Notes under the pieces: generated by a model | The model's input: the letters and a program-made list of their open reading frames with translations, nothing else | What the model was told of the DNA's origin: nothing | Databases searched by the model: none | In this document: in pieces, positions 7,019-16,451 of the stretch | Position numbering within the stretch: the first letter of the stretch is position 1 | Layout of the letters: every line of letters begins with the position of its first letter | Origin: Alphaproteobacteria bacterium | GTDB lineage: Bacteria; Pseudomonadota; Alphaproteobacteria; Paracaedibacterales; CAIOTO01 | NCBI GenBank assembly: GCA_947488275.1 | Contig: CANKZX010000007.1 | Coordinates: 1 to 45,526, forward strand | Reading direction: 5' to 3' | DNA: 45,526 bases | Made by a program: the position numbers and the translations under genes

Positions 7019-9841
7019 ATGGATTATAAAACTTCTGTTTTTTTGCCTAAAACAAACTTTGCGATGAAAGCGAATCTCCCTCAACGTGAACCTGATTTAT
7101 TAAACCAATGGAAACAGGATGATTTATTTCAAAAACTTCGTGCAAAAAGCAAGGGGCGACCAAAATTTATTCTTCATTTCGGTCCACCTTATGCAAACGG
7201 TAATATTCATATTGGGCATGCATTATCAGAAGTTTTAAAAGATATTGTTAATAAAACATACCAAATGAAGGGGTATGATGCGCCCATGATTCCTGGGTGG
7301 GATTGTCATGGATTGCCTATTGAATGGAAAATTGAAGAACAGTATCGTGCAAAGGGTAAGAACAAGGACGAAGTTGATCCGATTCTTTTTCGTTCGGAAT
7401 GCCGCGCTTTTGCCGACAAATGGACAGCCATTCAAAAAGAAGAATTTAAACGCCTTGGCATTATTGCTGATTTCGATAATGCGTACTCTACAATGAAATT
7501 TGAAACAGAAGCCAAAATTGTTGCTGAACTTGGTAAATTCTTAATGGATGGTTCGCTATACCGTGGGCTTCGTCCAGTGATGTGGTCAGTCGTTGAAAAA
7601 ACGGCACTTGCCGATGCCGAGGTTGAATATAAAGATCATGTAAGCGATTCCGTTATGGTTGCTTTTAAGGTTATTAAAACAGCATGCAACGCCTTAAATG
7701 ATGTTTCTGCCGTTATCTGGACAACGACTCCGTGGACACTGCCAGGTAATCGTGCCATTGCCTATGGTGAAGATATTGATTATGTTGTGCTAAAAGCGAA
7801 TCAGCCAACAGACTTTATAAAAGTTGGTGCACACTTTCTTATAGCGAAAGAGCGTGTTGAATCTTTCTGTCAATCAACGCAGCTCAATGATTATACAATT
7901 GTTTCTGAATGTAAGGGCACTGATTTAGCGGGTACATTATGTGCGCATCCATGGCGCGGACAAGGATATGATTTTGATGTCCCTTTATTGCCAGGTGATC
8001 ACGTAACTGTTGAGGCTGGAACAGGACTTGTTCATACAGCACCTGGTCATGGGCTTGAAGACTTTGAGGTTGGTAAGAAATTCAACCTTGACGTCCCTGA
8101 AACTGTTCAGGGTGACGGCACTTATTATGCGCATGTCCCTTTGTTTGCTGGGCAGCATGTGTATAAAGTGAATGCCGCCGTTCTTGCGGCTTTGACGGAC
8201 GTTGGTGCTTTGTTGCACACAGCAAAATTAACGCATAGTTACCCGCATTCATGGCGTTCAAAAGCGCCTCTTATTTTCAGAACAACAGCGCAATGGTTTG
8301 TGTCGATGGAAAAAACAGGGCTTCGTCAAAAAGCACTTGAAGCCATTGAAAATGTTGAATGGTTTCCTGCATCTGGTAAAAATCGTATTCGCAGCATGGT
8401 TGAATCGCGCCCTGATTGGTGTTTGTCACGTCAGCGGGCTTGGGGTACGCCAATGACAATTTTCGTGAATAAACGAACAGGTGAACCCTTGCGTGATCCA
8501 GCGGTTCATCAACGTATTGTTGATGCAATTAAGGGGGAAGGTGCTGATGCGTGGTTTAAGAACGATGCTGCTTATTTCCTTGGGGCTGATTATAACGCCG
8601 ATGACTTTGAGAAAATAAATGATATTTTGGATGTATGGTTTGACAGTGGGTGCACACATGCCTTTACGTTACGTGATAACGAAAGTCAGCAATGGCCAGC
8701 AGATGTGTATTTAGAAGGTTCAGATCAACATCGTGGCTGGTTTCAATCGTCCTTGTTACAAAGCTGCGGTACGACAGGCGTTGCCCCTTATAAAAAGGTC
8801 GTGACACACGGTTTCGTTTTAGACGAACGTGGCTATAAAATGTCAAAATCGATTGGTAACACGGTAACCCCTGATGAAATTATCCAAAAATATGGCGCGG
8901 ATATGTTGCGTCTTTGGATTGTTAATTCAGACTATACAGAAGATTTACGTATTGGTTCTGAAATCTTAAAACGCCAGGAAGATATTTACCGTCGTTTTAG
9001 AAATACATTCCGCTATCTTCTTGGATCGTTGGATGGCTTTTCAGAAGGTGAAGCGATTTCGGTTCATGAAATGCCTTTGCTTGAACAATGGGTGCTTCAT
9101 CAACTCAAAGAAATTGAAATGGCGCATGCGGTAGCTGTCGAAAAATTTGATTTCTCTGGTTTTTATATGAAGTTACATCATTTTTGTTCGGTTGATTTAT
9201 CGGCTTTTTATTTTGATATTCGAAAAGATGCCCTTTATTGTGATGCGAAGGATTCGCTGCGTCGTCGTGCCACACGTACTGTGATGAACCATGTGTTTTT
9301 ATCCCTTGTTCACTGGTTGGCACCTGTTCTCAGCTTTACCAGCGAAGAAGCTTATCTTGATTATCAAACCCAAACGGGACATGTGAATAAACAAAGTATC
9401 CATATGTCAGAATTTCCTGTTTTGCCAGAGGTATGGTATCAACCTGGATTGGCAAAACGATGGGAATCTATCCGTGCAATTCGAAGCGTCATTACAGCGG
9501 CTCTTGAACTTGAACGTTCTGCAAAAACAATAGGATCAAGTTTACAAGGTGACGTGGCGTTATATATAACAGCAGAGAAGGCGGCTTACCTTGATGGTCT
9601 TGATTTAGCTGAATTGTGTATTACATCAACAGCGCGTATTGTGTTGGCGCAGCCACCAGCAGGCGCAATAACACTTGACGATGTGGCGGGTGTTGGTGTG
9701 ATTGTGAACATAGCCGCGGGGGGCAAATGTCAACGGTGTTGGCGTATATTACCTGAAGTTGGGGACACTGCTGCCGAACGCCATCATGATGATTTATGTG
9801 TGCGGTGTGAGGATGTCGTTGTGAGCACTGCATGCATGTAA
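7019..9841 (+). CDS. ileS: Isoleucyl-tRNA synthetase
   Basis: A complete class I synthetase of about 940 residues that charges tRNA-Ile in the cytoplasm. The HIGH motif is in PYANGNIHIGHAL (about 57-69) and KMSKS in ERGYKMSKSIGNT (about 602-614). The editing (CP1) region includes TTTPWTLPGNRAIAYG. The C-terminal zinc knuckle is CQRCWRILPEVG with a second pair CVRCED. This is the bacterial type expected to be mupirocin-sensitive. The start at 7019 gives MDYKTSVFLPKTNFAMKANLPQ, matching the family opening, with GGAAAG about nine bases upstream; frames starting at 6980 or 6998 add unrelated residues. Confidence 0.97.
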   Translation: MDYKTSVFLPKTNFAMKANLPQREPDLLNQWKQDDLFQKLRAKSKGRPKFILHFGPPYANGNIHIGHALSEVLKDIVNKTYQMKGYDAPMIPGWDCHGLPIEWKIEEQYRAKGKNKDEVDPILFRSECRAFADKWTAIQKEEFKRLGIIADFDNAYSTMKFETEAKIVAELGKFLMDGSLYRGLRPVMWSVVEKTALADAEVEYKDHVSDSVMVAFKVIKTACNALNDVSAVIWTTTPWTLPGNRAIAYGEDIDYVVLKANQPTDFIKVGAHFLIAKERVESFCQSTQLNDYTIVSECKGTDLAGTLCAHPWRGQGYDFDVPLLPGDHVTVEAGTGLVHTAPGHGLEDFEVGKKFNLDVPETVQGDGTYYAHVPLFAGQHVYKVNAAVLAALTDVGALLHTAKLTHSYPHSWRSKAPLIFRTTAQWFVSMEKTGLRQKALEAIENVEWFPASGKNRIRSMVESRPDWCLSRQRAWGTPMTIFVNKRTGEPLRDPAVHQRIVDAIKGEGADAWFKNDAAYFLGADYNADDFEKINDILDVWFDSGCTHAFTLRDNESQQWPADVYLEGSDQHRGWFQSSLLQSCGTTGVAPYKKVVTHGFVLDERGYKMSKSIGNTVTPDEIIQKYGADMLRLWIVNSDYTEDLRIGSEILKRQEDIYRRFRNTFRYLLGSLDGFSEGEAISVHEMPLLEQWVLHQLKEIEMAHAVAVEKFDFSGFYMKLHHFCSVDLSAFYFDIRKDALYCDAKDSLRRRATRTVMNHVFLSLVHWLAPVLSFTSEEAYLDYQTQTGHVNKQSIHMSEFPVLPEVWYQPGLAKRWESIRAIRSVITAALELERSAKTIGSSLQGDVALYITAEKAAYLDGLDLAELCITSTARIVLAQPPAGAITLDDVAGVGVIVNIAAGGKCQRCWRILPEVGDTAAERHHDDLCVRCEDVVVSTACM

Positions 9842-9855
9842 GTTTTTACTGACTG

Positions 9856-9923
9856 ATGCTTCCTGAGTATTATTTGTATTAAAAATCAAATTTTATAACA
9901 GAATAATAGAGGGAAGCATTTTT
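9856..9923 (+). terminator. Rho-independent terminator candidate after ileS
   Basis: ATGCTTCC (9856-9863) pairs with GGAAGCAT (9912-9919). A second helix inside pairs TATTATT (9868-9874) with AATAATA (9902-9908), separated by a small internal loop. Five T residues follow at 9919-9923. The loop is long (27 bases), so strength is uncertain, but the position right after the ileS stop fits. Confidence 0.5.
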
Positions 9924-9970
9924 CAATAAAATATATTTTGTCCTAATAATAAAGACATTTACATCAGGAA

Positions 9971-9999
9971 TTGACAAAGGCTACAAAATTGCCTATGGT
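9971..9999 (+). promoter_or_regulatory. Sigma-70-type promoter for the nfu-slt pair
   Basis: A consensus -35 TTGACA at 9971-9976 and a -10-like TATGGT at 9994-9999 are separated by exactly 17 bases, about 60 bases before the nfu start and downstream of the ileS terminator candidate. Confidence 0.6.
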
Positions 10000-10017
10000 G
10001 ATAGAAATTGTAAAAAC

Positions 10018-10042
10018 GCACACGTGTTATATTAATGTGTGC
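10018..10042 (+). promoter_or_regulatory. Hairpin in the nfu 5' leader
   Basis: GCACAC (10018-10023) can pair with GTGTGC (10037-10042) around a 13-base loop. It sits between the predicted promoter and the ribosome site AGGTG of nfu. It is not followed by a T tract, so it is not an obvious terminator. It may be a leader structure affecting translation, or chance. Confidence 0.3.
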
Positions 10043-10059
10043 TTATTAAATAGGTGAAA

Positions 10060-10617
10060 ATGTTTATTCAGACACAAGAAACTCCGAATCCTGAAAGTTT
10101 AAAATTCATTCCAGGGCGCCTTGTGATTGCTACTCAAGAACCACTTTCCTTTGAATCGATTGATGCTTGTCAAAAATCACCTTTTGCAAAATGTTTGTTG
10201 TCGATCGATGGCGTAAGTAGCGTTTTCTTTGGTTCTGATTTTATAACAATAACAAAAAAAAATGATTATGATTGGTTTGTCCTAAAGCCCCATATTTTAG
10301 GGGTAATAATGGAACACTTTGTTAATAATTTGCCTGTTATACTGTCAGACGATATGGAGGTGAATGAAAAAACAGAATCAACAGACGCTGTTTTTCTGCA
10401 AATCCAAGAAATTATTGATACACGGGTTCGGCCCGCTGTGGCAAATGATGGTGGTGATATTGTTTTGCATTCATTCGTAGATGGTATTGTTTATTTAAAA
10501 ATGAAGGGCGCATGTGCGGGGTGTCCAAGTTCAACGGTAACATTAAAATCAGGCATTGAGAATATGCTTAAGTTTTATGTTCCTGAAGTTACGGAGGTAC
10601 AACAAATAAATGATTAA
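10060..10617 (+). CDS. NfuA/HIRIP5-type iron-sulfur cluster carrier (Nfu_N + NifU C-terminal domain)
   Basis: A 185-residue Fe-S carrier. The N-terminal Nfu domain opens with MFIQTQETPNPESLKFIPG, the form found in alphaproteobacterial and mitochondrial NFU1 proteins. The C-terminal NifU-like domain holds the cluster-binding CAGCPSS motif followed by TVTLKSGIENML. Such proteins receive 4Fe-4S clusters and deliver them to apo-enzymes. This fits a genome that encodes complex I (nuoG and nuoI are in this window). The ATG at 10060 is preferred over an in-frame GTG at 10054. The 3' end overlaps the next gene by eight bases. Confidence 0.92.
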   Translation: MFIQTQETPNPESLKFIPGRLVIATQEPLSFESIDACQKSPFAKCLLSIDGVSSVFFGSDFITITKKNDYDWFVLKPHILGVIMEHFVNNLPVILSDDMEVNEKTESTDAVFLQIQEIIDTRVRPAVANDGGDIVLHSFVDGIVYLKMKGACAGCPSSTVTLKSGIENMLKFYVPEVTEVQQIND

Positions 10618-11281
10618 ACGTATAATTACAATAGGTTTGCTGATTATTGCGGCGTTAACGTTACCTTTTTCATTAAAAGCGAATATGCTTCCTAAAATTA
10701 AGAAATCATCAAAAGGAAACAGTAATTCTCATGAAACGTCAGATTGCCAGGCAATCATTAAACATTTTGAAAATGAATATAACATTCCTGAAAATTTGCT
10801 GGCTGCTGTAGCGATGGTTGAGTCTGGAAAATACCCGTGGTCCATTAATGCGCGTGGTCGTGCACATGTTTTTGGCACAAAAAGTGAAGCGATTTCTTTT
10901 ATTGAGAAACAAAAAAAACGTGGTACAAAAAATATTTATGTTGGTTGTATGCAAATTTGTTTAAAAAGTCACGGAAAGCGATTTGAAACGCTTGATCATG
11001 CCTTGACGCCGTACAATAATATTCGATATGCTGCAAAATTACTACGTGGTCTTTTTGACCGTTTTGGTTCTTGGGAATCTGCTTTGATGCATTACAATGC
11101 CTCGTCACGGAAAGTATCTTATAAAAATAGAGTGCTTGCTATTTGGGGTGGGGATAAAGCCAATCTTGTATCAACATCTTTTGCAAATAAAACAGAAATT
11201 CATGAAGATGTTGCAAAAGCTCCACATATAAAAATTGCATTTGGTCCAGGTATGGGAATACGTTCTCAGAAAGCCCAGTAA
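10610..11281 (+). CDS. Exported lytic transglycosylase (SLT domain)
   Basis: A 223-residue protein with an N-terminal signal peptide ([23 protein letters not shown]). It has a soluble-lytic-transglycosylase-like domain: [20 protein letters not shown] with the catalytic glutamate in VES, then [29 protein letters not shown] and ALMHYNAS. It would cleave the MurNAc-GlcNAc bond in periplasmic peptidoglycan, producing anhydro-muropeptides. With the AmpD-type amidase at 2004, it suggests active wall remodelling or recycling. It is translationally coupled to nfu by an 8-base overlap. A lower-complexity, lysine-rich tail follows the domain. Confidence 0.85.
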   Translation: MIKRIITIGLLIIAALTLPFSLKANMLPKIKKSSKGNSNSHETSDCQAIIKHFENEYNIPENLLAAVAMVESGKYPWSINARGRAHVFGTKSEAISFIEKQKKRGTKNIYVGCMQICLKSHGKRFETLDHALTPYNNIRYAAKLLRGLFDRFGSWESALMHYNASSRKVSYKNRVLAIWGGDKANLVSTSFANKTEIHEDVAKAPHIKIAFGPGMGIRSQKAQ

Positions 11282-11316
11282 AAGAAGAATCTAATAACTA
11301 TTTTAGGACGTATTAT

Positions 11317-11895
11317 ATGAATACCGATGTATTTGGTCTTTTATTTGACGAAGCGCGCACATATTCTTATTGGCAAAAGAAGTCGGTTCAAGATAGTGTC
11401 ATTCGAGAAATTTATGATTTATGCAAAATGGGACCAACGAGTGCAAATTGTCAACCAATTCGTATTGTTTTTATAAAAACGCCAGAGGCAAAAGAACAAC
11501 TTCGTCCTTGTTTATTGCCAGGAAATATTGACAAAACAATGACCGCGCCAGTAACGGCAATTTTTGCGTACGATATGGAATTTTATAATCAATTACCGAT
11601 CACGTTTCCACATGTGGATGCACGTCCTTGGTTTACGCAAACCCCTGAAGATATAATGAATCACGCGTTTCGTAATGCTACTTTACAAGCTGCTTATTTT
11701 ATGATTGCGGCACGTGCAAAAGGACTTGATTGTGGTCCTATGTCTGGCTTTAATGCAGAGATGGTTGATGCCTTATTTTTAAAGGGAACAACGTATCGTT
11801 CGAATTTCTTATGTAATCTTGGTTATGGTGACAAAACAAAAGAATATGGACGTTTGCCACGTCTTTCTTTTGAAGATACGTGTTTTTTTTGTTAA
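11317..11895 (+). CDS. RutE/HadB-like nitroreductase-family NAD(P)H reductase
   Basis: A 192-residue FMN-dependent nitroreductase-family protein. It closely follows the RutE/HadB pattern: [51 protein letters not shown] and [19 protein letters not shown]. In E. coli, RutE reduces malonic semialdehyde in uracil catabolism. No other rut gene is visible, so the natural substrate is uncertain. It has its own ATG 35 bases after the transglycosylase and may still be in the same transcript. It ends in the unusual CFFC. Confidence 0.82.
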   Translation: MNTDVFGLLFDEARTYSYWQKKSVQDSVIREIYDLCKMGPTSANCQPIRIVFIKTPEAKEQLRPCLLPGNIDKTMTAPVTAIFAYDMEFYNQLPITFPHVDARPWFTQTPEDIMNHAFRNATLQAAYFMIAARAKGLDCGPMSGFNAEMVDALFLKGTTYRSNFLCNLGYGDKTKEYGRLPRLSFEDTCFFC

Positions 11896-11918
11896 TCTGA
11901 TACTAGCTGTTTTTGAAA

Positions 11919-12980
11919 ATGTATAAAAATTTCTTATCTATAAAGACGGTATTTTTTTTAATTCCTGTTATTTGCGTTATTTTTGTTGGCTATTATTACA
12001 AATCCGATCGAATATGGGTTGTGGATGCTCAGAAATATATTGCTGAGCTTAAGCCATCGACTGATATCTTTGTGGGATCAGAGGAGCGTGGGTATATCTT
12101 TATGCCTGTCGCAAACTATTATGGATTGACGAAAAAGATTGTTCTTCAAAAGCGTAAAGAAGTTTTTGATGCTTCTTTCAAAAAATTACATAATTTAGAT
12201 GTTAATGCAGCCTTAATTCCATTGATTACGCATCGATTGTGGGTTACATCACCCAAAACACCCTGTGAACCGCCTAAAGAAACAGTTGAACGTTACATCG
12301 AATCTGTTCGTTTTTTGCAGGATAAGGGAAAGTATACACACTATTTTTGGTGTCAAAAAAAGATAATGTTGCCAAAAACAATTGAACGTATTGAAAAAAG
12401 TGATGTTGCTCATCTCATAAAAATTCGTGAGCTATCTGAAATTGAACCATTAATGCGTTGTACCCATTTATCAAATGTGCTGATTGATAAGAAATACTAC
12501 CCTGCGGCATCTGATTTTATTCGAACAAATCTAATTTATTTATTTGGTGGTATTTACACAGATTTTGGTTGGCTAATTAAAAAGGATATTACGCCATTAC
12601 TTGGTAATTTTAATTATTTGACAAGTATCATTCATGAATTAGATGGAAGTGTTTATCTTGATAAGAACCTATTTGCTGCTAAAAAGTATGATCATCATCT
12701 TGATCATTGGTTAAATCTTATGCATAACTGTCATAAGCTGCCAAAGAAAATAAGGGATATGACACCTGTGTTACGTCCACAAACAGAATGGATGACCGCA
12801 GGTTATACATCAATATTGCCAGCCTTACTTAAAAATGGTGAAACACTATTGCCTATTAATACGTCTATTGTTGATATTTTACGTTATACATCGTGGCAGA
12901 AGAGTGAAAATAATTTTGGTAATGCTAATGTAAACACATCATCATTTAACTTGTTTTCAGTGAGACCCAAGCGAATTTAG
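11919..12980 (+). CDS. Membrane-anchored glycosyltransferase of the OCH1/TcdA-like sugar-binding family
   Basis: About 353 residues with one N-terminal hydrophobic segment (VFFLIPVICVIFVGYYY) that could act as a signal anchor. The body resembles Gly_transf_sug proteins: ALIPLITHRLWVTSP (compare IPKIIHxxW), YTHYFWCQKK, and the ASDFIRTNLIYLFGGIY block that normally leads into the metal-binding DXD. Here that block reads YTDFGW (about 212-217), so the second aspartate is replaced by glycine; activity is therefore uncertain. An in-frame TTG at 11913 precedes the chosen ATG. The 3' end overlaps the convergent AroB-like gene by 24 bases. Candidate roles are surface glycan synthesis or a host-directed enzyme. 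Confidence 0.68.
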   Translation: MYKNFLSIKTVFFLIPVICVIFVGYYYKSDRIWVVDAQKYIAELKPSTDIFVGSEERGYIFMPVANYYGLTKKIVLQKRKEVFDASFKKLHNLDVNAALIPLITHRLWVTSPKTPCEPPKETVERYIESVRFLQDKGKYTHYFWCQKKIMLPKTIERIEKSDVAHLIKIRELSEIEPLMRCTHLSNVLIDKKYYPAASDFIRTNLIYLFGGIYTDFGWLIKKDITPLLGNFNYLTSIIHELDGSVYLDKNLFAAKKYDHHLDHWLNLMHNCHKLPKKIRDMTPVLRPQTEWMTAGYTSILPALLKNGETLLPINTSIVDILRYTSWQKSENNFGNANVNTSSFNLFSVRPKRI

Positions 12981-14084
12981 GATATCATTTAATATATCTT
13001 TTATATTGTTCTCAATTTCGTTTGATTTGGTAAAGTGTATGCGGTCAACGCCGCCTGTTTCGGCGGGGAGTATTAGCTCGAACTGCGTGTCATGCTTTTT
13101 ATCATCGTTGAAAGCATTCCAAAAAGTTTCCCATGTGATTGCTTTTAAGTAATTACTTAGTTTGGGGAATGGGGCTAAAATATCATTTTTGATATGTTGT
13201 TTAAAGGTAGTGATTGTATTGTTTTGAATGCCCATATGTGTGGCTGCAAAATCAATTGCGCACACCATTCCAATCGCAATTGCAAGGCCATGTTCAATAC
13301 GGTAATGTGTCGCCGATTCAATGGCATGCCCGAATGTGTGGCCAAAATTGAGATAACGCCGTTCATTCGTATCAAATTCATCACGTTCAATAATAAATTT
13401 TTTCACCTCAAGAGATAAGGCAATTAGATCAGCTAAGCATTCATTTTGTTGGCTAGGATTAGATGTCATGCGGTTGTATAAATGGACATAATTATTTAGG
13501 ATCATGCCATCATAACGGTGCATGAGAAAGGCTGATTTAGCCACCTCAGCCAAACCAGAATAGATCTGTGCGGATGATAACGTCGTTGTGAAATTAGGGT
13601 CGATAAAAACATGATACGGGGGGTAAATCGCACCAATTAGATTTTTAATTGTCACACTCGATTGTGTTCTTTTTTCAATATTCACCGCGCATTTTCCGCC
13701 AATGCACGCGTCAACCATTGATAGAAGGGTGGTTGGTACAAATGACCATTTGATTCCGCGCATGTAAAGGGAGGCAACAAGCCCTCCTGTGTCGTGCAAA
13801 ATTCCTCCGCCAACTATTAAAATATGGGCAGATTTTGTGATATGGTGATTGTTTAGGAATAATAAGATGCGCTCCACCATAGCAAGCGATTTATTAGATT
13901 CTGTCGCTTCATAGGTGAATATTGGAAGCGTTGGTGCTTTTTCGGCAATTTTCTGGCGTGCTTTGGTGAGATATTGATCGATTATAATTGCTGAAAAGGG
14001 GGTGAAATCCATGTTATCAAAAAGTGTTTGTTCGATTTCAACACTATAGTTATGTGATAATGCTTTAATGGTTAGTGTATGCAT
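12957..14084 (-). CDS. AroB-family sugar-phosphate cyclase (3-dehydroquinate synthase-like)
   Basis: A 375-residue protein with the dehydroquinate-synthase fold. NAD-binding GGGILHDTGG is at 92-101, followed by SLYMRGIKWSFVPTTLLSMV and DACIGGKCAVN (125-135). Predicted zinc ligands are Glu180 (GLAEVAK), His249 (NFGHTFGH) and His265 (EHGLAIAIGM). The C-terminal NDDKKHD block is also AroB-like. The usual HGEA reads HGLA here, and several loops diverge. The protein could be a true shikimate-pathway AroB or another sugar-phosphate cyclase (valiolone or scyllo-inosose type). No aroK lies next to it; its neighbours are a glycosyltransferase (convergent) and a chemoreceptor. Confidence 0.78.
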   Translation of the reverse strand: MHTLTIKALSHNYSVEIEQTLFDNMDFTPFSAIIIDQYLTKARQKIAEKAPTLPIFTYEATESNKSLAMVERILLFLNNHHITKSAHILIVGGGILHDTGGLVASLYMRGIKWSFVPTTLLSMVDACIGGKCAVNIEKRTQSSVTIKNLIGAIYPPYHVFIDPNFTTTLSSAQIYSGLAEVAKSAFLMHRYDGMILNNYVHLYNRMTSNPSQQNECLADLIALSLEVKKFIIERDEFDTNERRYLNFGHTFGHAIESATHYRIEHGLAIAIGMVCAIDFAATHMGIQNNTITTFKQHIKNDILAPFPKLSNYLKAITWETFWNAFNDDKKHDTQFELILPAETGGVDRIHFTKSNEIENNIKDILNDILNSLGSH

Positions 14085-14127
14085 TGAGTAAGGTGCCTTT
14101 AGAGAAGGATAGCATTTGCTTTGATTG

Positions 14128-14159
14128 TATACTCATTTCAGATTATTTTGCGAACGCTA
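14128..14159. repeat. Short dispersed repeat, copy 2 of 3
   Basis: This stretch contains ACTCATTTCAGATTATTTTG followed by CGAAC, matching 6871-6904 and 25332-25365. It lies in the 95-base gap between the mcp and AroB-like genes (both leftward). Confidence 0.5.
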
Positions 14160-14179
14160 TTGTTGTCTAAAAGCCCATA

Positions 14180-15406
14180 TTAGTCATGTGTATGTTGAAT
14201 ATCGCGTTCCATGATGCGGGTTTGATGTGAGAGTGTTTGTGATGATAAGCGGATGCTTGATAGCATTTTTTCAAGTTGTTCACCTGAATTAAAAACAGTT
14301 TGCATTTGTCCTGAAACATTATCGGTGAGCTGCCAAATCTGTTGGATATTGTTTGCAATTTCTTGTGTGGCAAATGTTTGTTCATTAATTGCGGCTGCAA
14401 TGCTGGTTGATATTTGATTCATTTCGGTAATGATGTCATTTATAAGGCGTATGGCAAGAACGGTCTCACCAGTTGCTTTTTGTATGGATTTGACCTGGTG
14501 GCTGATATCATCGGTTGCATTTGCTGTTTCGTTAGCAAGGCTTTTTACTTCGGAAGCAACAACCGCGAATCCTTTGCCTGCCTCGCCTGCACGTGCGGCT
14601 TCAATTGTTGCATTCAGAGCAAGTAAATGGGTTTGATTAGCAATTTCTTGGATAAGCAAAACCACATCGCTAATTCGATTGGCAACCGTTGAAAGACCTT
14701 GAACATGTGTATTTGTTTCTTCGGCAGCGTGTGTTGCCTTTTGGGCAACCGTTGTTGAATGATTGACCTGGGTGCTAATGTTAGAAATGGATGTAAGTAA
14801 TCGTTCAGAGGCTGTTGTGACTGTTTTAATTTTTAATGTCGAATCGTTTGATGCGGCAACAAGATCTTGGGATCGATTATTCGATTGCTGAATCAGTGAA
14901 AATCCAACATGTGATAGATTGTGAATGTCGTGTATGGATTCAATGATTTTTTGAACAGTTCCTTCAAACGCACGAAGACAAAAATGGTGTTGATTAAAAT
15001 CAGCGTTGGTATTAATACGTGTTGCGTGTTCGGCATTGTATGTCATGATGGCGTTTTGCCGAATCGTTTCCGTTTGTTCGATAAGGGTTTGTAATTTTGA
15101 TAGATGGCGTGCAATGGAGCCGATTTCCGTCGTTAAATGTTGAAATGGAATGACATCATTTGTTTTGCCAGCGCTTAAATGACTGGTAATTTGCTTAATT
15201 GATTCAATTGGGCGTGAAAGATGCAAACTTAATCCCCAATTTCCGACAAGCATAACCAGACTTAGTAGGCTTATGTGATAAACAGGAAGGAGAGGCGTTG
15301 CATGATAGAAATAAATAAGGGGAATGAAGCTATAGAATGTGATTAAACAAAAATACCGTACGCGTATACGTGCTGAAAGATGGCAGTCATTTAATAACGT
15401 TTTCAT
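14180..15406 (-). CDS. Methyl-accepting chemotaxis protein without a periplasmic ligand domain
   Basis: A 408-residue chemoreceptor. Two closely spaced hydrophobic segments at about residues 17-60 ([33 protein letters not shown]) leave almost no periplasmic loop. A HAMP-like stretch ([16 protein letters not shown]) follows. The cytoplasmic signalling tip is canonical: [41 protein letters not shown] in two runs around residues 260-300. Such receptors control a CheA kinase, and without a periplasmic sensor the signal would be intracellular or membrane-derived. No che genes are in the window. Confidence 0.87.
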   Translation of the reverse strand: MKTLLNDCHLSARIRVRYFCLITFYSFIPLIYFYHATPLLPVYHISLLSLVMLVGNWGLSLHLSRPIESIKQITSHLSAGKTNDVIPFQHLTTEIGSIARHLSKLQTLIEQTETIRQNAIMTYNAEHATRINTNADFNQHHFCLRAFEGTVQKIIESIHDIHNLSHVGFSLIQQSNNRSQDLVAASNDSTLKIKTVTTASERLLTSISNISTQVNHSTTVAQKATHAAEETNTHVQGLSTVANRISDVVLLIQEIANQTHLLALNATIEAARAGEAGKGFAVVASEVKSLANETANATDDISHQVKSIQKATGETVLAIRLINDIITEMNQISTSIAAAINEQTFATQEIANNIQQIWQLTDNVSGQMQTVFNSGEQLEKMLSSIRLSSQTLSHQTRIMERDIQHTHD

Positions 15407-15473
15407 CTATCAAAATACAGTTAAATGTTTTATATAAGTGAAGTATAACAACACAAGAATTAAAAAGTCCTTA

Positions 15474-16451
15474 ATGAACCCTAAAAATGATGACATGCAT
15501 CTTGAGCATGCTTTGCGTTTGCTGTCGAAGGGATGTGTCGTTGGCATGCCAACTGAAACGGTCTATGGGTTGGCAGCTGATGCAACACAAGATCAAGCCG
15601 TGGCACAAATTTATGCCTTAAAAGAACGTCCATCATTTAACCCATTGATTATTCATGTGGATTCACTTGAAATGGCTTGTCAATGGGGATATTTTTCGCC
15701 ATTGGCATTGCAGTTAGCTGCGGCTTTTTGGAAGGTTGATTCACCCTATCAAAATCCACTTACTTTGGTCGTTAAACGTAATAATCAAAATTTATCACAT
15801 CTGGTAACGGCAGGTCTTGATACAGTCGCGATTCGTATGCCATCTCACCCTGTTGCCTTATCGTTGATTAAGGCTTTTGGCAGACCACTTGCCGCGCCAA
15901 GTGCGAATCGATCGAATCATATTAGTCCCACAACCGCTGATGCTGTATATCAGGATCTTGGTGATCGCGTTCCTTTGATTTTGGATGGCGGTGCGTGTGC
16001 GGTGGGGCTTGAATCAACAATTGTTGATGTTACAACAGATAATCTGATCTTGTTACGTCTAGGCGGTGCGACGGTTGAGATGATTGAATCGGTGGCGGGG
16101 TGTGCGGTGCAACGTGTGGAGCATGCCGCATGTATCACAGCGCCTGGTATGTTAAAGCGTCATTATGCCCCACATCATCCATTGCGGCTTAATGTTACGT
16201 CTCCATTGCCTGGTGATGCTTTGCTTGGTTTTGGTGCTGTGCCAGGGGCAACATTAAACTTAAGTGAATCAGGTGATTTGGTCGAAGCCGCCGCAAATTT
16301 ATTTGCAATGATGCGTTTTTTAGATCAAAGTTCATGTAGAGAGATTGCCGTTTCACCCATTCCGAACGTCGGTATTGGGATGGCTATTAATGATCGTTTG
16401 ACACGTGCGGCGTGTACAGATTTAGAATCAGATACAAAGGGTTTAGAATGA
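15474..16451 (+). CDS. tsaC: L-threonylcarbamoyladenylate synthase (Sua5 type)
   Basis: About 325 residues with a YrdC domain: CVVGMPTETVYGLAADA, then the KERPSFNPLIIHV block carrying the conserved KxR and S-x-N residues, and RPLAAPSANRSNHISPTTA. A C-terminal Sua5 domain follows a typical linker (ITAPGMLKRHYAPHHPL). The enzyme makes threonylcarbamoyl-AMP for t6A37 tRNA modification. The frame opens at a GTG (15438), but ATG 15474 or 15495 is more likely; none has a strong ribosome site. It overlaps metN in an ATGA arrangement, indicating cotranscription. Confidence 0.9.
   Translation: MNPKNDDMHLEHALRLLSKGCVVGMPTETVYGLAADATQDQAVAQIYALKERPSFNPLIIHVDSLEMACQWGYFSPLALQLAAAFWKVDSPYQNPLTLVVKRNNQNLSHLVTAGLDTVAIRMPSHPVALSLIKAFGRPLAAPSANRSNHISPTTADAVYQDLGDRVPLILDGGACAVGLESTIVDVTTDNLILLRLGGATVEMIESVAGCAVQRVEHAACITAPGMLKRHYAPHHPLRLNVTSPLPGDALLGFGAVPGATLNLSESGDLVEAAANLFAMMRFLDQSSCREIAVSPIPNVGIGMAINDRLTRAACTDLESDTKGLE

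Noticed and set aside
9842-10053. Possible tRNA or small RNA between ileS and nfu
   Set aside because: No cloverleaf can be drawn; the structure is explained by a terminator, a promoter and a short hairpin.
11317-11895. Part of a pyrimidine (rut) degradation operon
   Set aside because: Only a RutE-like protein is present; no rutA, B, C, D or F nearby.
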